NCBI GenBank assembly: GCA_913060975.1
Contig: CAJXVC010000004.1
Coordinates: 186,001 to 250,000, forward strand
Length of the DNA: 64,000 nucleotides
DNA from: an uncultured Gammaproteobacteria bacterium
GTDB taxonomy: Bacteria; Pseudomonadota; Gammaproteobacteria; Pseudomonadales; Pseudohongiellaceae
Direction: 5' to 3'
The position numbers and the translations under genes are program-made. Position 1 is the first letter of the stretch, and each line of letters begins with the position of its first letter. The notes under the pieces were generated by a model. It had not been told where the DNA came from, ran no database searches, and saw only the letters and a list, made by a program, of their open reading frames with translations. Below, piece after piece: positions 43,595-52,425 of the stretch.

Positions 43595-44155
43595 TTGTTA
43601 CAGGAAATTGAGCTGGAGCTGGTGCGATCAGCACAAAACGGCAATGTGGCAGCCTTTGAGCGACTGCTGCGTCAGAGTGAACGGCAAATGCTGGCAGTGG
43701 CTGCCGGTTTTGCGCACACGCCAGATGATGCCAATGATATTTATCAGGATGCCATGCTGGCTGCCTACAAGGCGCTGCCCAATTTTAAGTTGGAGGCCAA
43801 ATTCAGTACCTGGCTGCATCGGATTGTAGTGAACACAGCACTATCCAATCGCCGCAAACTCACCAGAGTCTGGAAGAAAATGGCAGCGGTGCAACAGGAA
43901 TATGAGCGGGATGAGCAGTATGTTGAGCCGCATTCTCCAGAATCAGCAGTAATGGATGAAGAGCTTAGCGGAGAAATTAGCAAGGCCATGCGTAAATTAT
44001 CAGATCAAGAGCGTATGGCTTTTGTGTTGTGCCATCAACAGGGCTTCAAGCTGCGCGAAGCGGCAGAGATCATGTCCTGTACTGAGAATGCGATCAAGGT
44101 GATGCTGTTTCGCGGTAGAAACAAACTGAAGCAGCAATTAGCCAATTATAACTGA
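43595..44155 (+). CDS. ECF-type RNA polymerase sigma factor
   Basis: The 186-aa protein has the two ECF sigma domains: sigma-2 (ERLLRQSERQMLAVAAGFA, DANDIYQDAMLAAYKAL, LHRIVVNTALSNRRK) at about 20-90 and sigma-4 (LSDQERMAFVLCHQQGFKLREAAEI with NAIKVMLFRGRNKLKQ) at about 130-182. It reads like an RpoE-class factor. The start is the TTG at 43595, six bases after AAGGAAG. The next gene looks like its anti-sigma partner, so a signal at the membrane likely controls it. Confidence 0.93.
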   Translation: MLQEIELELVRSAQNGNVAAFERLLRQSERQMLAVAAGFAHTPDDANDIYQDAMLAAYKALPNFKLEAKFSTWLHRIVVNTALSNRRKLTRVWKKMAAVQQEYERDEQYVEPHSPESAVMDEELSGEISKAMRKLSDQERMAFVLCHQQGFKLREAAEIMSCTENAIKVMLFRGRNKLKQQLANYN

Positions 44156-44247
44156 CTATCCAATTCACCAGTTGGCTCCCAATGCGGTTTTGGCAGACCA
44201 CCTGAGAATCAGGCCACAACGACTGGCCACGATCTGAATAGATAAGG

Positions 44248-45213
44248 ATGAATACGCAAATGTCGAACGAACACTTACAACAACGCGTCATTGAATATCT
44301 TTACGGCGATCTCACAGCAGACGCGCGGCAGCAGTTTGAGTCGGCGCTACAAGCTGATCCGCAACTGCAGGCGCTGCTTGATGAGGAGTTGCAGTTCAAT
44401 AGCACGGTCGTGCCAGGCATGCAGCCAGCTATCGATGATGAGCGTCTGCAGGGTAATCGTTGGGTTCTGCGACAAAAGTTACAACGCGCCTCGCAACCAC
44501 ACTTTTTTCTGAGCCGGTGGTGGCAGGAATTACGTGCTCGCCCGCTGGCATTTGCTTTTCAGGGTGCGGCGATGGCCATGACTTTCGTGCTTGGTCTGTT
44601 CGTTGCTTCCACTGGCGAGATTACCCAGCTACCAAATACTGGCGATCTGGTCGCTGCTAATTCATCGCCACTGGCTTTGGTCAACGACGATGATTTTGAA
44701 ATTTTCCAGTTGCGCGTCAATGAGTACGATCCGAACACTGGCGCGATTGATCTGTCTTTTTCGCTGTCATCGGAGACCCGGCTGACCGGGAACGTTGCGG
44801 ACAATCAGATTCATCAGTTGATGGCGGTTGCCCTGCAGGATGATATTGATAGCGGCGCAAGACTGGACACAATCAATGCGCTGCAGCAAGTCAGTTCGGG
44901 TGACGAAGTCTACGAAGCGCTCATTTATGTGTTGAGCAACGATGAAAACCCAGGTGTGCGCTATCAGGCAGTGCGGGCACTGGTCGACTTGGCGGATCAG
45001 GAGCGCGTGCGTGATGCGCTGCGCCTGGCACTGCGCCGGGACATGAATCAGGGTGTGCGGGTTGAGGCATTTAATGCGCTAATGAATTATCCGGATGAAC
45101 AAACAATGGATTTGTTCAGAGAACAAATGCAATCAGATGGCAATGAATACATCAGAGCCCAGTCCCGCTCGATCGTGGAAGGGACAGCGGGACCAGACAA
45201 TGCGATCTTCTAG
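44248..45213 (+). CDS. Putative anti-sigma factor with TM segment and HEAT-like repeats
   Basis: This 321-aa protein has an anti-sigma-like N-terminus (VIEYLYGDLTADARQQFE and DEELQFNS; no zinc HxxxCxxC motif), a single transmembrane helix near residues 98-119 (QGAAMAMTFVLGLFVAS), then a periplasmic part containing at least two HEAT-like repeats (NPGVRYQAVRALVDL and NQGVRVEAFNALMNY). Its position directly after the sigma gene supports the anti-sigma role. A second ATG at 44260 (SNEHLQQ) is a possible start. HEAT repeats suggest that protein contact outside the membrane transmits the signal; this is inference. Confidence 0.75.
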   Translation: MNTQMSNEHLQQRVIEYLYGDLTADARQQFESALQADPQLQALLDEELQFNSTVVPGMQPAIDDERLQGNRWVLRQKLQRASQPHFFLSRWWQELRARPLAFAFQGAAMAMTFVLGLFVASTGEITQLPNTGDLVAANSSPLALVNDDDFEIFQLRVNEYDPNTGAIDLSFSLSSETRLTGNVADNQIHQLMAVALQDDIDSGARLDTINALQQVSSGDEVYEALIYVLSNDENPGVRYQAVRALVDLADQERVRDALRLALRRDMNQGVRVEAFNALMNYPDEQTMDLFREQMQSDGNEYIRAQSRSIVEGTAGPDNAIF

Positions 45214-45249
45214 TGAAGATCCAATCGCGAAATTCAAGAGGGTGAAACT

Positions 45250-46461
45250 ATGAATAGTTTAAGGTTGGGCAGGATTCGCTGGCTCACCGTATCGTTGGCC
45301 AGCTGTTTCTTGTTAATAACGGCAACAGCTCAGGCTCAGTCGGGTGATGACATTGACCAGGAGTTCAACGTACAGCCGGGCGGCACACTGAATATTGAGA
45401 GTGATGCAGGACCAATTGAAGTGCGAACCTGGGATCAGAATGTTGTTCGTGTGAGAATCACGAATACTGACAATTTCGATATCAGCATTGAGCGGCGCGG
45501 TAACGATATCTGGGTTGCCGCGGATTCAGATGGGGGGTTTTTCTTTAACCGCTCTGGCAATATTCGCTTTGAAGTGGATGTGCCGACTGAATTCAATGTC
45601 GACCTTGATACTGGTGGTGGCAATATTGAAATAGCGGCAATCACCGGCCACGTTATTGCGGACACCAGCGGCGGGCGCATTGAGGTCGGTGATGTGACAC
45701 GTGGCTCTGTTGAGGTTGATACGTCCGGCGGGCGCATCGAAATCGGTAATGTGGATGGTGATGTGATTGCTGATACTTCCGGGGGCAGTATTACTATCGG
45801 TAATGTCAGCGGTGATGTAGCGGCGGATACGTCAGGCGGTACCATCCGCATCGGTGATGTGGAAGGCAATATACTTGCTGATACTTCCGGCGGCAACATT
45901 GATGTAGGCAGCGGTGGTGGACGTGTAGAGCTGGATACATCAGGCGGAACAATTCGCGCGGCATTTGCACAAGGACCAATTATAGCGGACACCTCCGGAG
46001 GCAATATTTATCTGGAAGGCAGCGCTGTGAGTGTCGAGGCGGACACCTCAGGCGGCAATATAGAGATCAGTCGTAGTGGTGGCTCGGTATACGCCGACAC
46101 TTCAGGCGGCAGTATTACTATCCGTCAGAGTGTCGGTCCGATCAGAGCCGATACTGCCGGTGGTCGCATCGATGCTGAGTTGATTGCTTCTAGCAACCGG
46201 GCGAGTGGTTCGGTCGAATTGGAAAGCAGTGGTGGGGATGTGACTCTACGGATTCCCAGCAATCATGCCGCGTCTATTGTGGCTGATCTGGAATCCAGAC
46301 GAGGCCGCAGCCGCTACGAGATTCTGTCTGATTTTCCGATCGAGATTCGTGAAGATGATGATGGCAATGTGTTGGGAAGAGGCGACATCAATGGTGGTGG
46401 TGATCTGATTTACCTCGAGACTACCAACAGTGATATACGAATTATCAGCGTTGCTAACTAA
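45250..46461 (+). CDS. Exported DUF4097-type beta-solenoid protein with DTSGG repeats
   Basis: This 403-aa protein has a signal peptide (LASCFLLITATAQAQ) followed by the DUF4097 fold (EVRTWDQNVVRVRI). From about residue 122 to 310 short units of about 18-22 residues recur; nine contain DTSGG exactly, with variants DTGGG and DTAGG at the ends. Such units stack as a right-handed beta-solenoid. The GGGTGAAACT leader gives a normal start. As the third gene of the ECF operon it may be a main target or a sensor of cell-envelope stress. It is not adhesin-sized, and ends with a well-defined terminator. Confidence 0.85.
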   Translation: MNSLRLGRIRWLTVSLASCFLLITATAQAQSGDDIDQEFNVQPGGTLNIESDAGPIEVRTWDQNVVRVRITNTDNFDISIERRGNDIWVAADSDGGFFFNRSGNIRFEVDVPTEFNVDLDTGGGNIEIAAITGHVIADTSGGRIEVGDVTRGSVEVDTSGGRIEIGNVDGDVIADTSGGSITIGNVSGDVAADTSGGTIRIGDVEGNILADTSGGNIDVGSGGGRVELDTSGGTIRAAFAQGPIIADTSGGNIYLEGSAVSVEADTSGGNIEISRSGGSVYADTSGGSITIRQSVGPIRADTAGGRIDAELIASSNRASGSVELESSGGDVTLRIPSNHAASIVADLESRRGRSRYEILSDFPIEIREDDDGNVLGRGDINGGGDLIYLETTNSDIRIISVAN

Positions 46462-46499
46462 TAATGTACTGAATTAGCCGTTAGCATTATACGAAACTC

Positions 46500-46532
46500 A
46501 AAAGGCCGGTGACCAAGTCACTGGCCTTTTTT
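46500..46532. terminator. Intrinsic terminator after the ECF operon
   Basis: AAAGGCCGGTGAC-CAA-GTCACTGGCCTTT is a GC-rich hairpin (one G-U wobble) followed by T6 on the plus strand, and A-rich on the other side, so it may work in both directions for the convergent cupin gene as well. Confidence 0.9.
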
Positions 46533-46541
46533 GTCAGCCTT

Positions 46542-47147
46542 TTAAAGCGCGCTTTCCCGGTCCTCCAGATAGCGGGCCGAATCTTCAGCGTTCATCAAGG
46601 GAACGACTTTGTCCGGGTCCACGCGCACCATCAGGTAAGTGATGTGATCATCGATGTGAGTAAATTCGTGGCCGGTGCCTGCAGGTATAACAAAGACATC
46701 GCCAACAGCTAATTCGTGAATAGCAGGATCAGCGACATCTGCGGCGTTTTGCCCTGGGCCATTGAGGCGCATGACAGCCGGGTTATCCGCTGGCCGGCGC
46801 TGGGCGTCGATTAGTTCGGCGCCTGTGAGAATCGTGCCACCGCCGCTGAGTACAACATAGACTTCGGTCACCAGATCATGTTCGGCCACTCGCCCGCGTC
46901 GTTCAGGTAGCGCATTACGGCGAGCCAGAGCCACCTGCACATTGCTCCTGCCGATATCGATTGAGCGTACTTGCTGATCGATGGCACCAGTCGCAATAGC
47001 AATGTCTTCATAACGTTCCAGCTCAGCGGCAGGCACAAGATCGGCGGCACAGAGCAGGCAACTGGGCTCAATTTCCTGGGCCGTGAGCCGACCTAGAGTA
47101 AAAGCAATAACGGATGCAAAAACCGCAACCTGGATTAATCGGGACAT
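46542..47147 (-). CDS. Exported cupin-domain protein
   Basis: This 201-aa protein has an N-terminal signal or anchor (VAVFASVIAFTLGRLTAQ) and a C-terminal cupin domain with HDLVTEVYVVLSGGG in the first motif and GDVFVIPAGTGHEFTH in the second, which supply His and Glu metal ligands. The N-terminal mature part contains CLLC, a possible disulfide. The ATG at 47147 has AGGAG seven bases ahead. It diverges from the TetR gene and lies about 120 bases from operator 1, so TetR may control it too. Function is unknown. Confidence 0.8.
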   Translation of the reverse strand: MSRLIQVAVFASVIAFTLGRLTAQEIEPSCLLCAADLVPAAELERYEDIAIATGAIDQQVRSIDIGRSNVQVALARRNALPERRGRVAEHDLVTEVYVVLSGGGTILTGAELIDAQRRPADNPAVMRLNGPGQNAADVADPAIHELAVGDVFVIPAGTGHEFTHIDDHITYLMVRVDPDKVVPLMNAEDSARYLEDRESAL

Positions 47148-47266
47148 GGAGGTTCTCCTTGTTGTTCTTATTCTGTCTGTCTTGTTGCCCATCAAACACT
47201 GCGGCTATGGCAGCAGTCAATGACTCTGTATTGATCTTTATCAGCGAACACAGCCTGATTGAACAT

Positions 47267-47283
47267 ACCGACTAGTCAGTCTA
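47267..47283. promoter_or_regulatory. TetR operator, copy 1
   Basis: The 17-base sequence ACCGACTAGTCAGTCTA lies 11 bases before the tetR start. Its core ACCGACTAGTC-A-GT is a palindrome with one mismatch and contains the perfect GACTAGTC. An identical copy lies after the gene at 47946-47962. Its position suggests autoregulation. Confidence 0.75.
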
Positions 47284-47294
47284 GTATTTACTGG

Positions 47295-47885
47295 ATGGCT
47301 AAAACCCCCACTAAAGACAAGATTATTGCCGCTGCCCAGGAACTCATGCGCAGCCAGGGCTATAGTGCGACTACGGTGGATAGTATCGTCAAGTTCGCAG
47401 GTGTATCCAAGGGCAGCTTTTACCACGCTTTTGTGTCCAAGCAAGCGCTAGCCGAAGCTGCGCTGGAGGATTGGGCGGTGCGCGGTTGGTGGGAGATCGC
47501 CTCAGGACCCTATCGGCAAGTCTACGACCCGGTCGAACGGGCACTGCAATTCATTGATTATATTGAAGAAAAAAGCGATACGCTGTGGGCGCGGGGAAGC
47601 CTGCTGGGCACCGTTGCAGTGGAGGTGGCCGAGAGCTATCCGGCTATGCAAGCCCACATTGCCGCCTTGTATGGACAATTGGAAGATGAATTTGTGGCCA
47701 TACTCGAGCCGGCTTTAGCGAGCGCAGAAGTCAGTCAATTCAGTGCGCGTGATGTTGCCGCACAGTTATTGGCCAGCATTGAAGGCGCTATTATCTGCGC
47801 GCGAACCCAGGGGGATGCGCAATATGTACGGCGATGCATAGCCCAATTTCGCCACTATCTAACACTCCTGCTCAAGTCCGCATAA
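47295..47885 (+). CDS. TetR/AcrR family transcriptional repressor
   Basis: This 196-aa regulator has a typical TetR N-terminus: KDKIIAAAQELMRSQGYSATTVDSIVKFAGVSKGSFYHAF, of which the VDSIVKFAGVSKGSFYHAF part is the helix-turn-helix and recognition helix. The C-terminal ligand and dimer domain is divergent, so the effector is unknown. The ATG at 47295 gives a normal length. Identical operator-like sequences before and after the gene point to control of itself and of the downstream transporter. Confidence 0.93.
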   Translation: MAKTPTKDKIIAAAQELMRSQGYSATTVDSIVKFAGVSKGSFYHAFVSKQALAEAALEDWAVRGWWEIASGPYRQVYDPVERALQFIDYIEEKSDTLWARGSLLGTVAVEVAESYPAMQAHIAALYGQLEDEFVAILEPALASAEVSQFSARDVAAQLLASIEGAIICARTQGDAQYVRRCIAQFRHYLTLLLKSA

Positions 47886-47945
47886 CACCACAAGCTCGCT
47901 CTTATCCCGCATTTCATTAGCACAAAGGCGCATCTTCTAAATAAA

Positions 47946-47962
47946 ACCGACTAGTCAGTCTA
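47946..47962. promoter_or_regulatory. TetR operator, copy 2
   Basis: An exact copy of the 17-base operator at 47267-47283. It lies 60 bases after the tetR stop and 112 bases before the MATE start, in the right place to repress the transporter's promoter. Confidence 0.75.
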
Positions 47963-48074
47963 ATTTTGCAGCTAATGCTTGCTATGGCTGCTCAGAGTCG
48001 GTCATGGTTAGTCAAAGCAGGGCAGGTGAATCCGGTGCCCTGAGTCCACTACGCTAGGGTAGAATGCGCCTCCC

Positions 48075-49409
48075 ATGACATTGCCTGACAACATCACCTA
48101 CCGCTACTTGCTGGAGAAAGCCTGGCCAATAGTGCTGGCCAATGCAGCAGTTCCCTTATTGGGATTGGTGGATACGGCGGTAATAGGTAACGTGGGTAGC
48201 GTGGAAGATCTGGGTGCCATCGCCTTCGGCGCGCTGATTTTCAGTTTTGTGTACTGGAGCTTCGGTTTCCTGCGCATGGGCACTACCGGATTTGTGGCAC
48301 AGGCAGCAGGCGCTGGCGATGAAGTGGAAATCAGGGCCATTCTCGGTCGGGTCTGGTTACTGGCCGTGATGCTGGGTTTGTTGTTGATTGTCTTGCAATG
48401 GCCCATCGGACAACTTGCTCTGCTGCTTCTCGATGGCAGTGCCAGTGTCGAGGCAACGACTGCAGAGTATTTCTATTTACGTATTTGGGGCGCGCCAGCA
48501 ACGCTGACCGGCTTTGTCTTGATGGGCGTTCTGGTCGGGCTTGGTGACAGTAAGCAACTACTCTACGTGCAATTGTTTCTCAACGGCCTGAATATCGTGT
48601 TGGATGTGACTTTCGCAGGGTACTTGAACCTCGGTGCGCGGGGAATTGCTTTAGGTACTGTGATAGCCGAGTGGAGTACGGTCGTTTTCGCCAGCTGGTT
48701 GATTATACGCGGACTGCAGCGTCGCAACGTCAGTGGTGAGCCGTTCTGGCCCTGGTCACGCATTCTGGACCGGCAGGCAATGTTACGCGCGGCTGCTGCC
48801 AACTCTGACATTATGATCCGCACGCTGCTGATGATTTTCTCATTTGCGTTTTTTATCAATCAAAGCGCGCAGTTTGGCGATGTGGCATTGGCTGCAACCC
48901 ACTTGCTGTTGCAACTGATTTCTTTTTCGGCATTTTTCCTCGATGGCTATGCCTTTGTTATTGAATCGCTGGTAGGCACCGCCAAAGGCAAGCGGGATCG
49001 CATTGCGTTTGACGTCGCAGTGCGACGTTCGACCATTCTGGCACTGGTGACTGCTATCGCTCTGGCGCTGGTTATCGTGTTGTTGGGTGAGACTCTGATA
49101 AGGATGTTGACCGATATACCGCAAGTGCGGCAGGCGGCAGGGAGTATGCGCTATATGGCGGCCGCCTACGTGCTGATGTCATTTGCGGCATTTCAATTGG
49201 ATGGAATCTTTATAGGTGTGTCGAGCACTAGGCAGATGCGTCATGCTGCTTTTATCGCCATCGCCTGTTTTCTGTTGTTATGGAGTGTATTGGTCGGCCC
49301 GTTTGGCTTTACCGGGCTGTGGCTGGCGATGATCTTTTATGTCGTAGCGCGTGCCGGGGCTTTGTTGTTGTTTTATCCGCAATTGCGCAACTCAATCGGC
49401 GCTCAATAG
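48075..49409 (+). CDS. DinF-type MATE efflux transporter
   Basis: This 444-aa inner-membrane protein has about 12 hydrophobic segments. LEKAWPIVLANAAVPLLGLVDTA at the N-terminus and LRMGTTGFVAQAAGAGDEVE are the signature of the DinF subgroup, and the second half contains LLMIFSFAFFINQSAQFG. It probably exports small organic compounds with a cation gradient. Operator copy 2 lies just upstream, so the TetR regulator should derepress it when its ligand, possibly a substrate, appears. It is the second MATE protein of the window and not closely similar to the first. Confidence 0.9.
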   Translation: MTLPDNITYRYLLEKAWPIVLANAAVPLLGLVDTAVIGNVGSVEDLGAIAFGALIFSFVYWSFGFLRMGTTGFVAQAAGAGDEVEIRAILGRVWLLAVMLGLLLIVLQWPIGQLALLLLDGSASVEATTAEYFYLRIWGAPATLTGFVLMGVLVGLGDSKQLLYVQLFLNGLNIVLDVTFAGYLNLGARGIALGTVIAEWSTVVFASWLIIRGLQRRNVSGEPFWPWSRILDRQAMLRAAAANSDIMIRTLLMIFSFAFFINQSAQFGDVALAATHLLLQLISFSAFFLDGYAFVIESLVGTAKGKRDRIAFDVAVRRSTILALVTAIALALVIVLLGETLIRMLTDIPQVRQAAGSMRYMAAAYVLMSFAAFQLDGIFIGVSSTRQMRHAAFIAIACFLLLWSVLVGPFGFTGLWLAMIFYVVARAGALLLFYPQLRNSIGAQ

Positions 49410-49433
49410 TAATCAGTTTTAACAAACCCTATG

Positions 49434-49772
49434 CTAGTTGAGTAGGTCGTTGTTGTCAGGCATCAGGTGTGGTTCCAGCTCAATTCCCTGCAGCTTTCTG
49501 CCTATGGCTTCCACGGTGCCGCGATAGCGCTGTTCGCCGGTCGAGGTGAACTCGAACTGATAGCGTCGCAACAGGCCCAGCAGGCCAAGCTCGGTCCGCC
49601 TGATCGCCAGCCCTTTCAATACCATGCTTTGATCGAGAAACTGCACATGATGCTGTCGGCAGTAGACCAGTACTTGCCCCATCAAATTGTTCTTGATCTT
49701 GTCGCTCTGCCACCAGTAACTAAGTAGTGCGCCGACTACCGTTGCCCAGGCCAGCATATTGAGTGTGAGCAT
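49434..49772 (-). CDS. DUF3301 family protein
   Basis: This 112-aa protein begins with a transmembrane helix (about 3-20) followed by a soluble part with VLKGLAIRRTELGLLGLLRRYQFEFTSTG and RYRGTVEAIGRKL, which identify DUF3301, found in gammaproteobacteria. No function is known. It is convergent with the MATE gene and separated by 115 bases from the KAS III-like gene upstream. Confidence 0.82.
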   Translation of the reverse strand: MLTLNMLAWATVVGALLSYWWQSDKIKNNLMGQVLVYCRQHHVQFLDQSMVLKGLAIRRTELGLLGLLRRYQFEFTSTGEQRYRGTVEAIGRKLQGIELEPHLMPDNNDLLN

Positions 49773-49887
49773 TAATTCTCCAAGGTGAAATGAGAGTGGT
49801 TTAGTAGCAGATCAGGGCGTGTCAGGCAGATTTCAATGGCTGCCTTTACACGGCTACTTCTGAACGTAACCAGGTTCGCAATAACTA

Positions 49888-50970
49888 TCAGGCAGGCTGG
49901 CGCTCAGTATAGCGTTTGATGTGCGGAGCAAGAATTTCCAGCGCGGTTTTATCGCAAGGCGGCAAAGTGGCATCGGACAGGCTCAAAGGTTGTGTGCGCT
50001 CACCCCATTTCATCAGACCAGCGCCCCAGGTTAGCCCAGCACCGAAGGAAGCACTCAAGACATAGTCGCCAGCAGCAATTCGGCCTTCTTCCAAAGCTTC
50101 GGTCAGGGCAACGGGGATAGTGCCGGCAGAAGTATTGCCATACTTGTGCACGTTGACGAAGACCTTGTTCTCGTCGATACCAACGCGTTTGGCCAGCGCG
50201 TCCAGAATGCGTTTGTTAGCCTGATGCGGCACAACCAGATTGACATCAGCAACACTCAGTCCGGTTTGTGCCAATACATCAACACAGGCCTGCGACATGG
50301 CTTTGACAGCACGTTTGAATACTTCCTGGCCTTCAAAATTCCAATCGATGTATAGAAAGTCTTCCGACAAGCGCGAATAGGATGAGCCGAGATTGGTGAT
50401 CTGGATGGCGTATTTGGCATCAGCCTCGCAGCCAATCTTGGCGGCTAGCAGTCCGGTTTCTTTCTCGCTGGCCTCAAGAACTACAGCGCCACAAGCATCG
50501 CCAAACAATACCGCAACATCACGGCGAGCCCAATTCATGTAGTGAGAAATAAATTCGCCGCCGATGACAAGTATTTTTTTGTGCGCACCAGTTTTGATCA
50601 AATTCGTGCCGATGTGCAGGCCATAGAGAAAGCCGGTACAGGCTGAGTTGATATCAATTGAAGCGGCGTTGGTTGCGCCAATAGCGTCTTGAACCAGAGA
50701 AGCAGTGTTGGGGCAGTAGCTGTCATTGGTGAGACTGCCGAGTAAGATCAGATCGATGTCGGTTGCTTCAAGATCTGCTGCGGCCAAGGCGCGCTGAGCA
50801 GCCACGATGGCCATATCGGAAAAGTTGCAATGACAAATGCGCCGCTCCTTGATACCGGTCCGGCTGGTAATCCATTCATCGGAGGTATCCATGAACGTTG
50901 TTAAATCTTCGTTGCTCAGGACAGCAGGGGGAAGACACTTTCCCCATCCGGTAATTTCCGCGTACAGCAT
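49888..50970 (-). CDS. 3-oxoacyl-ACP synthase III-like enzyme (KAS III / FabH family)
   Basis: This 360-aa condensing enzyme has a triad that fits FabH: Cys in INSACTGFLYGLH, His in VVPHQANKRI, and Asn in HKYGNTSAGTIP. FabH-like proteins start fatty acid synthesis or make beta-ketone or quinolone-type products; the stand-alone location here, away from fab genes, hints at a secondary role. I take the ATG at 50970 after GGAGAGATCAA; the frame is open 12 codons further. Its length is slightly above that of E. coli FabH. Confidence 0.9.
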   Translation of the reverse strand: MLYAEITGWGKCLPPAVLSNEDLTTFMDTSDEWITSRTGIKERRICHCNFSDMAIVAAQRALAAADLEATDIDLILLGSLTNDSYCPNTASLVQDAIGATNAASIDINSACTGFLYGLHIGTNLIKTGAHKKILVIGGEFISHYMNWARRDVAVLFGDACGAVVLEASEKETGLLAAKIGCEADAKYAIQITNLGSSYSRLSEDFLYIDWNFEGQEVFKRAVKAMSQACVDVLAQTGLSVADVNLVVPHQANKRILDALAKRVGIDENKVFVNVHKYGNTSAGTIPVALTEALEEGRIAAGDYVLSASFGAGLTWGAGLMKWGERTQPLSLSDATLPPCDKTALEILAPHIKRYTERQPA

Positions 50971-51405
50971 TTGATCTCTCCGGGGTACCGACGTCAATTC
51001 GCTCAAGGAGGAATTCAGGTAGTGTGTAGATTCGGTATTGTAATTATAGTGTTTGCCGCTTTTATTGACCGGGTGCGTGTCTATCCAGTTTGTACCGTTC
51101 CATGTGGCACCGCTTATGTTCCGACTAAGTCCTTGATTTTCATGGCATCAGGTCTCAGCAGCAAGGTATTTAGGATACTGCATTTTCAGGACACTGGATA
51201 GCGGCTGAAACTATTTCCCAGTTTGCAGGGTCTACTTCATTAGCTGGCCGATGCCTTGCTCCGGAATTGGCCTGACATGTAACTCAATGCACAGATTCGG
51301 CAGCGGCACAGCAATCGTTCCATGAGAATTCCGGGCATCCAGAATTTTTCAATGGACGTAGTCACAGGGAAGCCATCAAATGCTTGATCGATACGGAATG
51401 ACTAG
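50971..51405. other. Divergent intergenic region
   Basis: This 435-base stretch separates the KAS III-like and DUF547 genes, which are divergent. It should hold both promoters, but I saw no clear -35/-10 pair, operator, RNA gene or coding sequence. Confidence 0.5.
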
Positions 51406-52209
51406 GTGAAAATCAGGTTCTTCACAGCGCTGGTGCTGCTTCTCTGGCAAACCGCTGCACAAGCACAATTTGATCACAGTCGCTGGGACGCTTTATTGCG
51501 CAGCCATGTTGTGGCCAGTACCGGTGGGCAACAAACCGCTGTCGATTATGCGGCTCTCGATTCCGAGCGCGGGAAATTGCACGCTTATCTGGAGCAATTG
51601 GCCGCAGTCGATAAAATGACTTTCGAGCGTTGGGATGAATCCGAGCAGCTCGCTTTCTTGATCAATACCTACAATGCCTGGACTGTCGAGTTGATATTGC
51701 GGCATTGGCCCGATATTGATTCCATTCGCGAGATCGGCTTCTTGCCCGGAGCGGCATGGCGACAGAGAATTGTCTCGTTGTTTGGGGAGCAGGTCTCACT
51801 CGATGCGGTGGAGCACGACATGATTCGCGGCTGGGGCAGATACAACGAACCCCGAATTCACTTCGCCGTCAATTGCGCCGCGATTGGCTGCCCGGCATTA
51901 CGAGCAGAAGCCTATACCGGGGACAAACTGGCGCAGCAACTGGATAACAATACAGCGCTATTTCTTGCGGACCACTCACGCAACTATATCGATGGCGAAA
52001 CGGTGTATCTGTCACGCATTTTTGACTGGTATGAAGAGGATTTCGAACAAGACTGGCAGGGTTTCGATTCGGTGCTGGAATTTATCCGCCACTATGCAGA
52101 TGCAATTGCCAATAATGCCTCGCAAGAATCGCGGCTGAACACAAATGAGCTGCGCATTCGCTATCTGGACTATGACTGGGGCTTGAACAAGCTCGATGAG
52201 CAGCTGTGA
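51406..52209 (+). CDS. Exported DUF547 protein
   Basis: This 267-aa protein has a signal peptide (FFTALVLLLWQTAAQAQ) and the DUF547 domain: LAFLINTYNAWTVELIL, DAVEHDMIRGWG, RIHFAVNCAAIGCPALR and VYLSRIFDWYEEDF. The conserved NCAAIGCP Cys pair, with Glu and His residues, resembles a thiol hydrolase site; the family appears near redox and membrane genes, without an assigned reaction. The GTG at 51406 gives the signal peptide. It lies 85 bases before the tRNA-Sec gene. Confidence 0.88.
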   Translation: MKIRFFTALVLLLWQTAAQAQFDHSRWDALLRSHVVASTGGQQTAVDYAALDSERGKLHAYLEQLAAVDKMTFERWDESEQLAFLINTYNAWTVELILRHWPDIDSIREIGFLPGAAWRQRIVSLFGEQVSLDAVEHDMIRGWGRYNEPRIHFAVNCAAIGCPALRAEAYTGDKLAQQLDNNTALFLADHSRNYIDGETVYLSRIFDWYEEDFEQDWQGFDSVLEFIRHYADAIANNASQESRLNTNELRIRYLDYDWGLNKLDEQL

Positions 52210-52294
52210 GCAAACAGAGTTAGTGCCAAGTGTCATGGCGTTGATCCAGATACCGGGCAATATCGTTAACAATGACTGTGCTAGACTTCTCCAC

Positions 52295-52390
52295 GGAAGA
52301 GTATCGCCCCCGGTGGGGTGCCCGGACTTCAAACCCGGTGAGGCCTGTTAACGACAGGCCTGGTGGGTTCGACTCCTGCCTCTTCCGCCA
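52295..52390 (+). tRNA. selC: tRNA-Sec (selenocysteine, anticodon TCA)
   Basis: This 96-base tRNA with encoded CCA closely matches the bacterial tRNA-Sec layout. The acceptor stem begins GGAAGAG and ends CTCTTCCGCCA; the anticodon loop CTTCAAA (52327-52333) has TCA, which reads UGA; the variable arm is long (GGCCTGTT-AACGACAGGCC region); the T loop is TTCGACT as in E. coli. The extra-long variable arm and long acceptor/T stack distinguish it from tRNA-Ser. One A-C mismatch lies in the anticodon stem. It supports true Sec insertion at the UGA in the selenoprotein gene 13 kb away. Confidence 0.97.
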
Positions 52391-52425
52391 TTTTTCCTCA
52401 GTAATTCAATCCTTAATTAGCTGGT

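Noticed and set aside
45435-46004. Long antisense frame (189 codons, Pro/Ser-rich)
   Set aside because: It is the mirror of the DTSGG repeats and has no start signal or recognisable domain.
45650-46170. CRISPR-like or satellite repeat
   Set aside because: The repeats are in phase with one long frame, vary at third codon positions and lack unique spacers of fixed length; they encode DTSGG protein units.
52295-52390. tRNA-Ser because of the long variable arm
   Set aside because: The anticodon is TCA in a CTTCAAA loop, the overall sequence matches tRNA-Sec, and the acceptor/T stack is longer than in tRNA-Ser. A TCA-suppressor reading is not needed.
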